The notes beneath the pieces are model-generated. The model ran no database searches and was not told the origin of the DNA. It saw only the letters and a list, made by a program, of their open reading frames with translations. Positions 32,988 to 42,551 of a stretch of 64,000 nucleotides of DNA are shown piece after piece (positions within the stretch are counted from its first letter, which is position 1; each line of letters begins with the position of its first letter). Both the position numbers and the translations under genes were made by a program. Source of the stretch: Roseiarcus sp963741845 (GTDB lineage: Bacteria > Pseudomonadota > Alphaproteobacteria > Rhizobiales > Beijerinckiaceae); NCBI GenBank assembly GCA_963741845.1, contig CAVUJV010000023.1:186001-250000 (forward strand), given 5' to 3'.

Positions 32988-35170
32988 CGCGCGCTCCTTC
33001 CTGCCGCCCGGGCGCGCAGCGCGTTGAGGGTGACGAGAATCGACGAGCCGGACATGGCGAGCGCGGCGATGAGCGGCGTCACGAGGCCGAGCACCGCCAG
33101 CGGCACCGCGATGGCGTTGTAGAGCGCGGAGAGCCAGAGGTTCTGGAGCATCAGCCGGCGCGCCTTGTCGGCGAGCCGGAGCGCGTCGGAGACCGGACGC
33201 AGGCGCTCGCCAAGGAAGAGCGCGTCGGCCTGCGCCTGGGCGAGATGGGTGGCCGAGATCGGCGAGATCGACACATGCGCGGCGGCAAGCGCCGGCGCGT
33301 CGTTGAGGCCGTCGCCGACCATCAGCGGACGCTTGCCTTCGGCGGCGAGCTCGGCGAGCCGCGCGATCTTGTCGGCGGGCTTGAGCCCCGCCCGCCAGCG
33401 CTTGATCCCGAGCGCCTGGGCGACCAGAGCGACGGCGGGCTCCCGGTCGCCGGACAGGATTTCCACCTCGCGGCGGGATGCGATGTCGCTCACGACCTCG
33501 CGCGCATCGGAACGCAGCGCCTGCCGCACGGCGAAGACGATCCTGCGGGAGGGCGTCCCGAAGGCGATCAGCGAGGCGTCGGGGAAGCGCGCCGCGACGG
33601 GCGCGGCTTCCGCCTCGGCCCCAACCCACGCCACCGAGCCGAGCCGCAACGGCTCGGCGCGGCAGACAGCGCTGACGCCCGCGCCGGGAACTTCCTCCGC
33701 GGGCAGGGGAGAGACGGCCCCCGCGGCGTCGGCGATGGCCTTCGCCAGCGGATGGCGGCTGGAGAGCGCGAGCGAGCCCGCCAGCGCCAGATCCTCAGGC
33801 GCGATGTCGCCGGCGTTCGCAAGCGTCGGCTGCGCCTGCGTGAGCGTGCCGGTCTTGTCGAAGACGACCGTATCGGCCTGCGCGAGACGCTCCAGGGCCT
33901 CGCCGGAATTGAGGATGAGGCCGTGGCGGAAAAGGGCCCCGGCGGCCACGACCTGCACGGCGGGAATGGCGAGCCCGAGCGCGCAAGGGCAGGTGATGAT
34001 GAGCACGGTGATGGCGACGACGAGGGCTTTCTGCCAGCCGGCCCCGATGAGAAGCCAGCCGATGAAAGTCGCCGCCGCCGCGATATGGACGACCGGCACA
34101 TAGAGCGCGGCCGCGCGGTCGGCGAGCGCGAGATAGGCCGAGCGCTGGTCCGCCGCCCTGGCGAGCAGGCCGTTCACTTCGTCGATGAGCGTGCCCTTGG
34201 AGGCGGCGCGCACCAGGACGCGCAGCGTCCCGCTCATGTTGACCGCGCCGGCATAGACCGGAGCGCCGGGCCCGACCGCGACCGGCGCGGTCTCGCCCGT
34301 GACGAGGCTCTGGTCGATCTCGGAGCGGCCGTCTTCGATGGTCCCGTCGACCGCCACCCGTTCGCCGGGTCGCACCAGCACGATGTCTCCGGGCTCGATC
34401 GCGGCGAGCGGCGTCTCGCGCGCTTCTCCGTCCGCCATCAGCTTCATCGCCCGGTCGGCGCGGATCGCCGAAAGATTGACGGCGTAGTCGCGCGTGCGCC
34501 GGCGCATGCGCTGGTCGAGATAGCGACCCGCCAGCAGGAACATGAGCAGCATCAGCGCGCTCTCGTAATAGGCGACGCGCTCGTGTCCGACCGTCTGCAA
34601 AAAAGACATGGCGAGCGCCAGGATCACGCCGAGCGAGATCGGCACGTCCATGTTGAGCGAGCGGGCGCGCAAGGCCCGCGCCGCGCTCTCAAAGAAGGGC
34701 ATGCCCGCATAGGCCGCGGTCGGCAGGGCGACGAGCGCCGAGAGCCAGTGGAAGAGGTCGCGGGTCGAGCCGTTCGGATCATTCTCGGCCCCCGCCCAGA
34801 GCGAGACCGAGAGCAGCATGACGTTCATGGCGCCGAAGGCCGCGACGCCGAGGCAGCGCAGAAGCCTCTTCTCCGCCGCAAGCTCCTCGCTGTCGCCCCT
34901 TCCCGCGTCGAAGGGATGGGCCGGATAGCCCAGCGCCTCGAGCTTTTCCAGGATCACGGGCGGGTCGAGCGCGCCCTCGTCCCATTCGACCGTGACGCGC
35001 TTCGACGCGAGGTTGACGCGCGCGCCGCGCACGCCGCGCTGGCGTGCGAGACCCTTCTCGATCGTCGTGATGCAGGCGCCGCAATAGACCCCGTCGACGA
35101 CAAGATCCATCGCGGCGACGCCGTCTGCCGGCCGCCGGACGAAGAGCGAGAGGTCGGCCGCCGCGGCCAT
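32984..35170 (-). CDS. ccoI: CcoI/FixI copper P-type ATPase
   Basis: A 728-residue P1B-type ATPase. The N-terminal metal-binding domain has VYCGACITTIEKGL (C-x-x-C). The CPC motif is in TCPCALGLAIP, the phosphorylated Asp in DKTGTLTQA, and the hinge in MVGDGLNDAPALA. It exports copper across the membrane for assembly of the CuB centre of the cbb3 oxidase. Order and spacing (13 bp after ccoH, overlapping ccoS) support one operon. Confidence 0.95.
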   Translation of the reverse strand: MAAAADLSLFVRRPADGVAAMDLVVDGVYCGACITTIEKGLARQRGVRGARVNLASKRVTVEWDEGALDPPVILEKLEALGYPAHPFDAGRGDSEELAAEKRLLRCLGVAAFGAMNVMLLSVSLWAGAENDPNGSTRDLFHWLSALVALPTAAYAGMPFFESAARALRARSLNMDVPISLGVILALAMSFLQTVGHERVAYYESALMLLMFLLAGRYLDQRMRRRTRDYAVNLSAIRADRAMKLMADGEARETPLAAIEPGDIVLVRPGERVAVDGTIEDGRSEIDQSLVTGETAPVAVGPGAPVYAGAVNMSGTLRVLVRAASKGTLIDEVNGLLARAADQRSAYLALADRAAALYVPVVHIAAAATFIGWLLIGAGWQKALVVAITVLIITCPCALGLAIPAVQVVAAGALFRHGLILNSGEALERLAQADTVVFDKTGTLTQAQPTLANAGDIAPEDLALAGSLALSSRHPLAKAIADAAGAVSPLPAEEVPGAGVSAVCRAEPLRLGSVAWVGAEAEAAPVAARFPDASLIAFGTPSRRIVFAVRQALRSDAREVVSDIASRREVEILSGDREPAVALVAQALGIKRWRAGLKPADKIARLAELAAEGKRPLMVGDGLNDAPALAAAHVSISPISATHLAQAQADALFLGERLRPVSDALRLADKARRLMLQNLWLSALYNAIAVPLAVLGLVTPLIAALAMSGSSILVTLNALRARAAGRSAR

Positions 35171-35183
35171 TGCGCGTCCCGTC

Positions 35184-35678
35184 TCAGTTCACCGCCGTCG
35201 TGTCCGCGACAAGCATCTGGTTCTCGCTGCGGAAAAGGCGCTGGCTTCCGCGGCTCGCCTCGATCACCAGGGTCCACCGCCCCGGCGGCACTGACGAGAC
35301 GGTCCCTTCATAGCCTTCTCCGTCAGCCGCGAGCGCCGTTTCGGCGTCCCGGGTCGCGTCGAACGGATGCTCGAAGCGCGCGATCACCTTGAGGTCTTCG
35401 ATCGCCTCGCCGTTCCTGTCGCGGAAGGTGCTCACGATGCGCTCGCCCGCGCCTTCGGGCCGCGCGGTCACGTCCACTTTCCAGCCGCGCTCGTCCTGCG
35501 CGCGCGCGTCGGCGATGCGCCTGTTGAACGCCTGGCTCGCGTCATACGGGTTCTCCATCACCTCGCCCCGGAGGTTATGCAGCGCGAAATAGATCAGCAC
35601 GCCATTGGCCGCGAACACGGTCATGAAAAAAACCGCGAGTATCGCAAGGACGCGCGCCCCGGTGAGTTGCTTCGGCAT
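35184..35678 (-). CDS. ccoH: FixH/CcoH cbb3 oxidase assembly protein
   Basis: A 164-residue protein with one N-terminal membrane segment (RVLAILAVFFMTVFAANGVL) and a periplasmic beta-rich domain containing NPYDASQAFNRRI, the family signature, followed by GWKVDVTARPEG and VIEASRGSQRLFRSENQML. It acts with CcoG and CcoI in oxidase maturation. The ATG at 35678 has an AGGGAG site at good spacing; an in-frame GTG nine bases upstream is too close to that site. Confidence 0.9.
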   Translation of the reverse strand: MPKQLTGARVLAILAVFFMTVFAANGVLIYFALHNLRGEVMENPYDASQAFNRRIADARAQDERGWKVDVTARPEGAGERIVSTFRDRNGEAIEDLKVIARFEHPFDATRDAETALAADGEGYEGTVSSVPPGRWTLVIEASRGSQRLFRSENQMLVADTTAVN

Positions 35679-35730
35679 CAGGTCCACTCCCTGCGGCGGA
35701 GCCGCTTCAGCAAATCTCCTCAGGCTTCGC

Positions 35731-37176
35731 TCATGGCCCGAAGAAATTGTCAGTCACCACGCTGTGCTCGCCCGTCTTCAGGTCTGTCGCCGTGAAGGTG
35801 ATCGGGGTCGATTTCGGCGCCGTCACATTGGCGGGCGTGCTGACATAGACGGGGATTTCGAGCGTCGCGTCCGCGTCGACGCTCACCGCGAGATGGCCGT
35901 TCGGCAGGGTCTTGGCGAGGACGCTCGTCAGCGTCGCTCCCGGAAGACCGTTGATCGCCAACTCGAAATCGGCCGGCTCCGTCCGCTTGTTGAGGAACCG
36001 CACGGTGTAGCCGTCGCGCACCCCGCCTTCGGCGGTCTGCGTGTAAAGCGGCGCGCGCACGTGCAGGACGCTGAGATGCATGTTGCCGCGGGTCGCCAGC
36101 GCATAGAGCATGACGCCGCCCGTGACTGCGATCAGCACGGCGTAAAGGATCGTGCGCGGACGAACCAGGCGATAGACGTTCTTCTCGCCATGCTTGCGCC
36201 GCTCGCGATTCTCGTCCGTGTCGTAGGCAATGAGCCGCGTCGGGCGGTTGACCTTCGTCATCACCGCGTCGCAGGCGTCAATGCAGAGCCCGCACTGGAT
36301 GCAGCCGAGTTGCGCGCCGTTACGGATGTCGACGCCGGTCGGGCAGACATTCACGCACTGGAAACAGTCGATGCAGTCGCCCGCCGGCTGGTTATGCGCC
36401 AGGGCGCGATCGTGCTGCTTCAGCGACATGCGCGGCTCGCCGCGGTCAAAACGATAGGTGACGTTGAGCGCGTCGTTGTCGGTGAGCGCGGCCTGGATGC
36501 GCGGCCAGGGGCACATGTAGAGGCAGACCTGCTCGCGCATGTGGCCAGCGAGCGCGTAGGTCGTGAAGGTAAGGATGCCCGCCCAGATATAGGCGATCAT
36601 CGGGGCCTGGAAGGTCACGAACTGCTTGAGCAGGGTGGGCGCGTCCACGAAATAGAGCATCGCGGCGCCGCCGGTGAGCAGGGCGATCACGAGCCAGGCC
36701 GCGTGCTTGGCGACCCGCTTGATGATCTTGTCGGTCGTCCAGGGCGCCGCGTCCAGCCGGATGCGGTCGCGCCGGTCGCCTTCGATGACCCGCTCGACCC
36801 AGAGGAACAGGTCCGTCCAGACCGTCTGCGGGCAGGCATATCCACACCACACCCGCCCGAAGAGCGCATTGGAGAGAAACAGGACGAGCGCAGCGATGAT
36901 CAGCAAGCCCGTGAAATAATAGACCTCCTGAGGCCACAACTCGATGAAGAACGCATAGAAACGCGAATGAGCGATGTCGACGAGGACAGCCTGGCTCGGT
37001 TCATTCGGCCCGCGGTCCCAGCGGATGAGGGGCAGAACGTAATAGACGCCGAGCGCGATCCACAGGACGGCCCATTTGATGCGGCGGTAGGTCCCCCGCA
37101 CTTTCTGCGGGTAGACCTTCTTCGCCGCCTCATACAATGGAGAATCGTCCGATAGCTCCTCTAGATTGATAGACAC
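35731..37176 (-). CDS. ccoG: CcoG/FixG cbb3 oxidase accessory ferredoxin-like protein
   Basis: A 481-residue membrane protein with about five membrane segments and two 4Fe-4S ferredoxin-like sites. Motifs are CGYACPQTVWTDLFL, CIDCFQCVNVCPTGVDIR and CIQCGLCIDACDAV. A periplasmic Ig-like C-terminal domain follows (DFELAINGLPGATL). It reduces Cu(II) or otherwise handles copper during oxidase assembly. The start is GTG at 37176, 13 bp past the corrected ccoP stop. Confidence 0.95.
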   Translation of the reverse strand: MSINLEELSDDSPLYEAAKKVYPQKVRGTYRRIKWAVLWIALGVYYVLPLIRWDRGPNEPSQAVLVDIAHSRFYAFFIELWPQEVYYFTGLLIIAALVLFLSNALFGRVWCGYACPQTVWTDLFLWVERVIEGDRRDRIRLDAAPWTTDKIIKRVAKHAAWLVIALLTGGAAMLYFVDAPTLLKQFVTFQAPMIAYIWAGILTFTTYALAGHMREQVCLYMCPWPRIQAALTDNDALNVTYRFDRGEPRMSLKQHDRALAHNQPAGDCIDCFQCVNVCPTGVDIRNGAQLGCIQCGLCIDACDAVMTKVNRPTRLIAYDTDENRERRKHGEKNVYRLVRPRTILYAVLIAVTGGVMLYALATRGNMHLSVLHVRAPLYTQTAEGGVRDGYTVRFLNKRTEPADFELAINGLPGATLTSVLAKTLPNGHLAVSVDADATLEIPVYVSTPANVTAPKSTPITFTATDLKTGEHSVVTDNFFGP

Positions 37177-37189
37177 GGATTCATTTGCC

Positions 37190-38069
37190 TCACTTGCCGC
37201 CGCCCAGACTGTGCACGTAGATGGCGAGCGACTTGATGGTGACCGGATCGAGTTCGGCTATGCCACGCCGGCATCGTGCTGTTGCGGGCGTAGGTGATCG
37301 TATAGATCAGATCCTTGAGGTCGGACCCATACTGCCAGACCTTGGTGGTGAGATTGGCCGAGCCCATCTCGATGTTTCCCTTGCCGTCCGGCCCATGGCA
37401 GGCCGAGCAATTGTCCTCGAAGATTTTCTTGCCTGCCGCGATGTTGGCGCCCGGCTCCGGCTGGAAACCGCCAAGCGTGCGCACATAGTTGGCGACTTCG
37501 CGAATCTCTTCGGGCTTCAGGATTCCATCCTTGCCGAAGGCCGGCATGGCGCTCGTACGCGTGTCTGCGTCGTTCGGCGCGCGGATGCCATGATCGATCG
37601 TCGTGTGGATCTGTTCGAGCGTCCCGCCCCAGAGCCAGCGTCCCGCCGTGAGGTTGGGATAGCCGGGCTGGCCTTGACCGCCCGAGCCATGGCAGGGCGC
37701 GCAATTGTCGCCGAAGGCGGCCTTGCCTTGAGCGAGCGCGATCTCAAGAAGCTTGGGATCGGCCTCGATCTGGGCGAGGCTCGCTTTCTCGAGACCGGCC
37801 GCCCGCTCCGCTCGCTCGGCCTGCCCCGACGCAAGGTCCTTGGCGACCTGACCTCTGTTCGTGTAGCCGAGCACGCCCGGTATATAGGTTCGAAAGAACG
37901 GCCACGACGGATACATGATCCAGTAGATTACCGAAAAGACGATCGACAGATAGAACAGATAGAGCCACCAGCGGGGTAGCGGTGTGTTCAGTTCGCGAAT
38001 GCCGTCCCATTCGTGGCCGGTCGTCGTCTGGCCCGAGACATGGTCGACCTGACCCTCGTGCGTGGTCAT
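37190..38069 (-). CDS. ccoP: cbb3 oxidase subunit CcoP, dihaem cytochrome c (frameshift near the C-terminus)
   Basis: The dihaem cytochrome c subunit of cbb3 oxidase. It opens TTHEGQVDHVSGQTTTGHEW and has WDGIRELNTPLPRWWLYLFY with one membrane anchor. The haem sites are CAPCHGSGG and CSACHGPDGKGN. After MPAW the annotated frame ends abnormally. Removing one base near 37258 gives ELDPVTIKSLAIYVHSLGGGK and a stop at 37190, the normal family ending, for about 292 residues. It passes electrons to the catalytic subunit. ccoQ precedes it by 3 bp. Confidence 0.93.
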
Positions 38070-38072
38070 GGA

Positions 38073-38228
38073 TCAGTCCTCCCTCAGCGGCATGCGGGCC
38101 GCTTCCTCGAAGCGGGCGGCGTTGCTCGGCCATAGGGCGTAGACGAGCACGCCGAGGAAGAGAACGAAACAATAGACCGTGCCGCCCCACTGCGCGAAAT
38201 GTGCAAGCGCTTCATAAGTTGTGGCCAT
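38073..38228 (-). CDS. ccoQ: cbb3 oxidase subunit CcoQ
   Basis: A 51-residue protein with one membrane segment. It starts MATTYEALAHFAQWGGTV, continues YCFVLFLGVLVYALWPSNAA and ends with a short charged tail (FEEAARMPLRED). The tryptophan- and proline-containing junction WPSN and the position between ccoO and ccoP identify it. CcoQ stabilises CcoP in the oxidase. Gaps to neighbours are 3 and 15 bp, so it is within the operon. Confidence 0.93.
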   Translation of the reverse strand: MATTYEALAHFAQWGGTVYCFVLFLGVLVYALWPSNAARFEEAARMPLRED

Positions 38229-38243
38229 CGTGATTTCCTTCGG

Positions 38244-39011
38244 TCAGCGCAGGTTGGCCTTGTCGTTGTACTGCTTGAAATCGACGAGCGTTCCGAGCAT
38301 CTGCAGATAGGCGATGAGCGCGTCGCCCTCGGTGACCGAGGTCGAGCCTGGATTGAACTTCCTCACCACCGCCTTAGGGTAGCGCTTGACGAGTTCGGCT
38401 GCCTCCGCAGAGTCAGGCTTCACCTGCGCCTGCAGATCAGTGAGCGCGTTCTTGACGTCGTCATCCGTGTACGGAACGCCGACCTCGCGGTTCGCCTGCA
38501 TGTCTGCGACAATCTCCCGCGTTTCGAGGGGCGTCGTCATCAGGAAGCCGTAGTCCGGCATGATCGACAGCGGCACCACCGAGCGCGGGTCGGTGAGGTG
38601 GGCGACATGCCAGCCGTCGGTGTATTTGCCTCCGACGCGCGCCAGGTCAGGCCCCGTCCGCTTCGACCCCCACTGGAAGGGATGGTCGTACATGCTCTCC
38701 GCCGCGAGCGAATAGTGACCGTAACGCTCGACCTCGTCGCGCAGCGAACGGATCATCTGGCTGTGGCAGAGATAACAGCCCTCGCGAACATAGATGTCGC
38801 GGCCTGCGAGCTCGAGCGGCGTGTAGGGTCGCATGCCTTGCACCTGCTCGATCGTCCCCCTCACGTAGAAGAGGGGAACGATCTCGACGAGCCCGCCGAT
38901 CGAGACAACGATAAGAATGCCAAGCAGGAGCAGAAGCGGGCTCTTCTCGAGAACCTGATGCCTGGCGAACAAGCCGCCGCCCTGCGGCGCATGCGGAATC
39001 TGGGTGCTCAT
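38244..39011 (-). CDS. ccoO: cbb3 oxidase subunit CcoO, monohaem cytochrome c
   Basis: A 255-residue monohaem cytochrome subunit. A membrane anchor (LLLLLGILIVVSIGGLVEIVP) is followed by PYTPLELAGRDIYVREGCY and the haem site CYLCHSQMIR. The axial Met is probably in SIMPDYGFLM. CcoO relays electrons from CcoP to CcoN. The ATG at 39011 has GAGGAGCGAG before it; the longer open frame starts within ccoN and was not used. Confidence 0.95.
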   Translation of the reverse strand: MSTQIPHAPQGGGLFARHQVLEKSPLLLLLGILIVVSIGGLVEIVPLFYVRGTIEQVQGMRPYTPLELAGRDIYVREGCYLCHSQMIRSLRDEVERYGHYSLAAESMYDHPFQWGSKRTGPDLARVGGKYTDGWHVAHLTDPRSVVPLSIMPDYGFLMTTPLETREIVADMQANREVGVPYTDDDVKNALTDLQAQVKPDSAEAAELVKRYPKAVVRKFNPGSTSVTEGDALIAYLQMLGTLVDFKQYNDKANLR

Positions 39012-39024
39012 TGAATCTCGCTCC

Positions 39025-40674
39025 TCATTCCGCAGGCTGGAGGGACGGCTCAGCCGCCGGCGCCGCAAGTTCCGTCGCCTTGATGGTCATGTAGACGTTG
39101 TACAGCATAAGGCAGTAGGCGATGAGGAAGAGGCTGCCGCCGAGCGCGCGGATGACATAAAACGGGTGCATCGCGGCCACGGTCTCGATGAACGAGTATT
39201 CGAGATAGCCCTCCGGCGTGTAGGTCCGCCACATCAGACCCTGGAGGATGCCCGACACCCACATCGAGGTGATGTAGAGCACGATGCCGAGCGTCGCGAT
39301 CCAGAAGTGCCAGGCAACCAGGCGGATCGAGTAGATCTCACGCTTGTTCCACAGCCATGGGACGAGACAGTAGAGCGCGCCGAACGATACGAAGGCGACC
39401 CAGCCGAGCGCGCCTGAATGCACGTGGCCGATGGTCCAGTCCGTGTAGTGCGAGAGCGAGTTGACCGCCTTCACCGACATCGCCGGTCCTTCGAAGGTCG
39501 ACATGCCGTAGAAGGCCACCGACACGACCAGCATGCGCAACACAGGATCGGTGCGCAGCTTGTCCCAGGCGCCCGAGAGGGTCAGGAGCCCGTTGATCAT
39601 GCCGCCCCAGGAGGGCATCCACAGCATGATCGAGAAGGTCATGCCGAGCGTCTGCGTCCAGTCAGGGAGGGCGGTGTAGTGCAGATGATGCGGCCCGGCC
39701 CAGATGTAGAGGAAGATCAGCGCCCAGAAGTGGATGATCGACAGCCGGTAGGAATAGATCGGCCGTTCTGCGCGCTTCGGGACGAAATAGTACATGATCG
39801 CGAGGAAACCAGCGGTCAGGAAGAAGCCGACCGCGTTGTGGCCATACCACCACTGGAACATCGCATCCTGCACGCCGCTCCACGCGATGACTGACTTCGA
39901 GGAGAAGATCGAAATCGGCATTGTGGCGTTGTTGCCGACATGCAGCATCGCAATCGTCAGGATGAAGGCGAGATAGAACCAGTTCGCCACGAAGATGTGC
40001 GGCTCTTTGCGGCGGTAGATCGTGGCCATGAATACGAGCAGATAGACCACCCAGACGACGGTGAGCCAAAGGTCCGCGTACCACTCTGGCTCGGCGTATT
40101 CCTTGCTCTGCGTGATGCCGAGCAGGTAGCCGGTGCCGGCGATGACGATGAAGAAATTGTAGCCGAGCACGACGAACCAGGGCGCAAGGTCGCCTGCGAG
40201 CCGGGCCCGGCAAGTGCGCTGCACCACATAGAACGAGGTGGCGATGAGCACATTGCCGCCGAAGGCGAAGATGACCGCCGACGTATGCAGCGGACGTAGC
40301 CGCCCGAAATTGAACCACGGCTGGAAATTCAGGTGCGGGAAGGCAAGCTGCCAGGCGATGTAGACGCCCACCGCCATGCCGGCCAAGCCCCAGAAGAGCG
40401 AAGCGATCGTTCCGAACCTGATGGGACCCCAGTTGTAATTGGGCAATCCATTGATTTCGAGCGCCGGCCGTTCTGGACTGCGGATGTTGTACCGCTGGAA
40501 GATCGCAAAAATGCCTAGCCCGCAGGCCAGCACGGCCAGACCCATGTGGAAACCATAGGCCGGCTCGATGGTTCTCGCGGCGATGAAGAGGCAGAGCATC
40601 GCGAGAAGCGCGAGCACCACGATGAGGCCCAGTTCGCCGCTCCAAAGCGGCTTTGGCTGTGTCACTGACTGCAT
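39025..40674 (-). CDS. ccoN: cbb3-type cytochrome c oxidase catalytic subunit CcoN
   Basis: A 549-residue haem-copper oxidase subunit with about 12-14 membrane segments. Key features include the haem-ligand region PLHTSAVIFAFGGN, the CuB region MFQWWYGHNAVGFFLTAGF, WAGPHHLHYTALPDW with the His pair, and YTDWTIGHVHSGALGW near the end. It reduces O2 with high affinity at low oxygen. It leads the ccoNOQPGHIS operon. The ATG at 40674 (start MQSVTQPKPLWSGELG) was chosen because the family begins there; upstream codons in the same frame show no homology. Confidence 0.95.
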   Translation of the reverse strand: MQSVTQPKPLWSGELGLIVVLALLAMLCLFIAARTIEPAYGFHMGLAVLACGLGIFAIFQRYNIRSPERPALEINGLPNYNWGPIRFGTIASLFWGLAGMAVGVYIAWQLAFPHLNFQPWFNFGRLRPLHTSAVIFAFGGNVLIATSFYVVQRTCRARLAGDLAPWFVVLGYNFFIVIAGTGYLLGITQSKEYAEPEWYADLWLTVVWVVYLLVFMATIYRRKEPHIFVANWFYLAFILTIAMLHVGNNATMPISIFSSKSVIAWSGVQDAMFQWWYGHNAVGFFLTAGFLAIMYYFVPKRAERPIYSYRLSIIHFWALIFLYIWAGPHHLHYTALPDWTQTLGMTFSIMLWMPSWGGMINGLLTLSGAWDKLRTDPVLRMLVVSVAFYGMSTFEGPAMSVKAVNSLSHYTDWTIGHVHSGALGWVAFVSFGALYCLVPWLWNKREIYSIRLVAWHFWIATLGIVLYITSMWVSGILQGLMWRTYTPEGYLEYSFIETVAAMHPFYVIRALGGSLFLIAYCLMLYNVYMTIKATELAAPAAEPSLQPAE

Positions 40675-41040
40675 CCCTGATCCCCAATCCCTGAGGCTTG
40701 ATGTTCTCTTGCCGGCGGCGCCGGATTCGCTGGCTCGCGTGTTGGCCCTCGCAATGCGAAGCCCGACCAGCGACCGCCGGAAGGCTTCGGGGACCAAGGG
40801 CCCGAAACACTACGTCCATGCAACGCGTCTGAAGGTCGCACCTCCCGCGCGCGCACTCAAAAATCCTGCAGGACTGATCTGAAGTCGACGCCCCGCAAGC
40901 CAAACCAAACTCGGCCTTTTTCACGCCACAATCAAGGGGTGTCTAGGGAGACAATTGGTCGCATTGCGGCGCACTCGCGTTGCTTCTCTTCGGCGCGATA
41001 AGTCTCGACAGCCAGGTCGTAAGCTGCCACTTCCGAGCCC
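40675..41040. other. divergent intergenic region between ccoN and radA
   Basis: This 366-bp spacer should carry the promoter of the cbb3 operon. I found no clear FNR/FixK box (TTGAT-N4-ATCAA). A CCTGCAGG palindrome lies near 40863. No gene or RNA is evident. Confidence 0.4.
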
Positions 41041-42501
41041 ATGGCCAAGATTCGTTCTTCTTATGTCTGCCAGAACTGCGGCGCCGTCACACAGCGCTGG
41101 CAGGGCAAGTGCAAGTCCTGCGGCGAATGGAACACGATTATCGAAGAGGCCGCGGCCCTCGGCGTGGGTGGGGCGGCTCTCCGACGCGGCGTCTCCGGAC
41201 GGCCGTTTCCGCTGGAGGATCTTGGTGGTGAATCTTCGCCCGAGCCGCGGGTCGCGACAGGGATCCTCGAACTGGACCGGGTCGCGGGCGGCGGCTTCGT
41301 GCCGGGTTCGGCGACGCTGATCGGCGGAGAGCCCGGAATTGGCAAGTCGACGCTGCTTATCCAGGCGTGCGCCGCGATCGCACGGACGGGCGCGCGCACG
41401 GTTTATGTTTCGGGCGAGGAATCGACCGCGCAGGTTCGTCTCCGCGCGGCGCGGCTCGGGCTTTCGGAAGCGCCGGTGCAACTTGCGTCCCAGACCCTGG
41501 TCGAAGACATCGTGGCGACGCTGGGATCGGGCGACCCGCCTCGGTTCGTCGTCATCGATTCGATCCAGACCATGTGGAGCGACGCGATTGAATCGGCCCC
41601 CGGCACGGTCAGCCAGGTCCGCGGTTCCGCCCAGGCGCTGATTCAATTCGCCAAGGCGAGCGGGGCGGCGCTTCTGCTGGTCGGCCACGTCACCAAGGAG
41701 GGGCAGATTGCCGGCCCGCGCGTGGTCGAACATATGGTCGACGCCGTCTTCTCGTTCGAGGGCGACGGAGCGCACGCCTTCCGGCTTCTGAGGGCCGCCA
41801 AGAACCGGTTCGGCGCGACCGACGAGGTGGGCGTGTTCGAAATGACCGGGGGTGGACTGGCGGAAGTGCCCAATCCCTCGGCGTTGTTCCTCGCGGGCCG
41901 TGAAGGGGGGGCCAGTCCGGGCGCGGCGGTCTTCGCAGGCGTCGAAGGCGCGCGCCCGCTGCTCGTGGAAATTCAGGCGCTAGTCGCGCCGACGACGCTC
42001 GGAACGCCGCGCCGGGCGGTTGTCGGCTGGGAGCCCAGCCGCCTTGCGATGGTGCTCGCGGTGTTGGAAGCTCACGCCGGGCTGAAGCTTGGCCAGTACG
42101 ATGTTTATCTCAACGTCGCGGGGGGCCTGCGCGTGGCCGAGCCGGCGGCGGATCTTGCGGTCGCCGCCGCGCTCGTGTCGTCGCTGACAGGGGCGGCGCT
42201 GCCTCATGATGCGGTCTATTTCGGCGAGATCGCCCTCTCTGGCTCCGTGCGGGCGGTCGCGCATACGGGTCTGCGCCTCAAGGAGGCGGCGAAGCTCGGG
42301 TTCACGCGCGCCATCGGTCCGGCGCCGTCGCGAGCGGACGGGGATCATGCAAAAATCGCCACAAACCCGATCAATTCAGTTGCCTCGCTGGTCGCTGAGA
42401 TCGCCGCCGCCGCTGTGGAGGCGAGGCCGGCGCGCACCGTGAGAAGCGCGCGGCGGGGTGACGAAGCGGGGGGCCTTGGCTATAAGGGCGCCGCCGGATG
42501 A
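41041..42501 (+). CDS. radA: DNA repair protein RadA
   Basis: A 486-residue RecA-like ATPase for branch migration in recombinational repair. The N-terminal zinc finger is CQNCGAVTQRWQGKCKSCG (Cys 10, 13, 24, 27). Walker A is GGEPGIGKST with Lys102, Walker B lies in RFVVIDSIQTMWS, and the RadA motif KNRFG starts at Lys254. The C-terminus is the Lon-protease-like domain (LGQYDVYLNVAGGLRV, FGEIALSGSVRAV). It starts the radA-cvpA-purF set typical of Hyphomicrobiales. Confidence 0.96.
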   Translation: MAKIRSSYVCQNCGAVTQRWQGKCKSCGEWNTIIEEAAALGVGGAALRRGVSGRPFPLEDLGGESSPEPRVATGILELDRVAGGGFVPGSATLIGGEPGIGKSTLLIQACAAIARTGARTVYVSGEESTAQVRLRAARLGLSEAPVQLASQTLVEDIVATLGSGDPPRFVVIDSIQTMWSDAIESAPGTVSQVRGSAQALIQFAKASGAALLLVGHVTKEGQIAGPRVVEHMVDAVFSFEGDGAHAFRLLRAAKNRFGATDEVGVFEMTGGGLAEVPNPSALFLAGREGGASPGAAVFAGVEGARPLLVEIQALVAPTTLGTPRRAVVGWEPSRLAMVLAVLEAHAGLKLGQYDVYLNVAGGLRVAEPAADLAVAAALVSSLTGAALPHDAVYFGEIALSGSVRAVAHTGLRLKEAAKLGFTRAIGPAPSRADGDHAKIATNPINSVASLVAEIAAAAVEARPARTVRSARRGDEAGGLGYKGAAG

Positions 42502-42551
42502 CGCGCGGAGGTTAGACGCGCAATTTCTTGGGTCCCCGACGAGGTTCGTTC

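Noticed and set aside
40675..41040. FNR/FixK box before ccoN
   Set aside because: No TTGAT-N4-ATCAA-like dyad could be found by eye on either strand.
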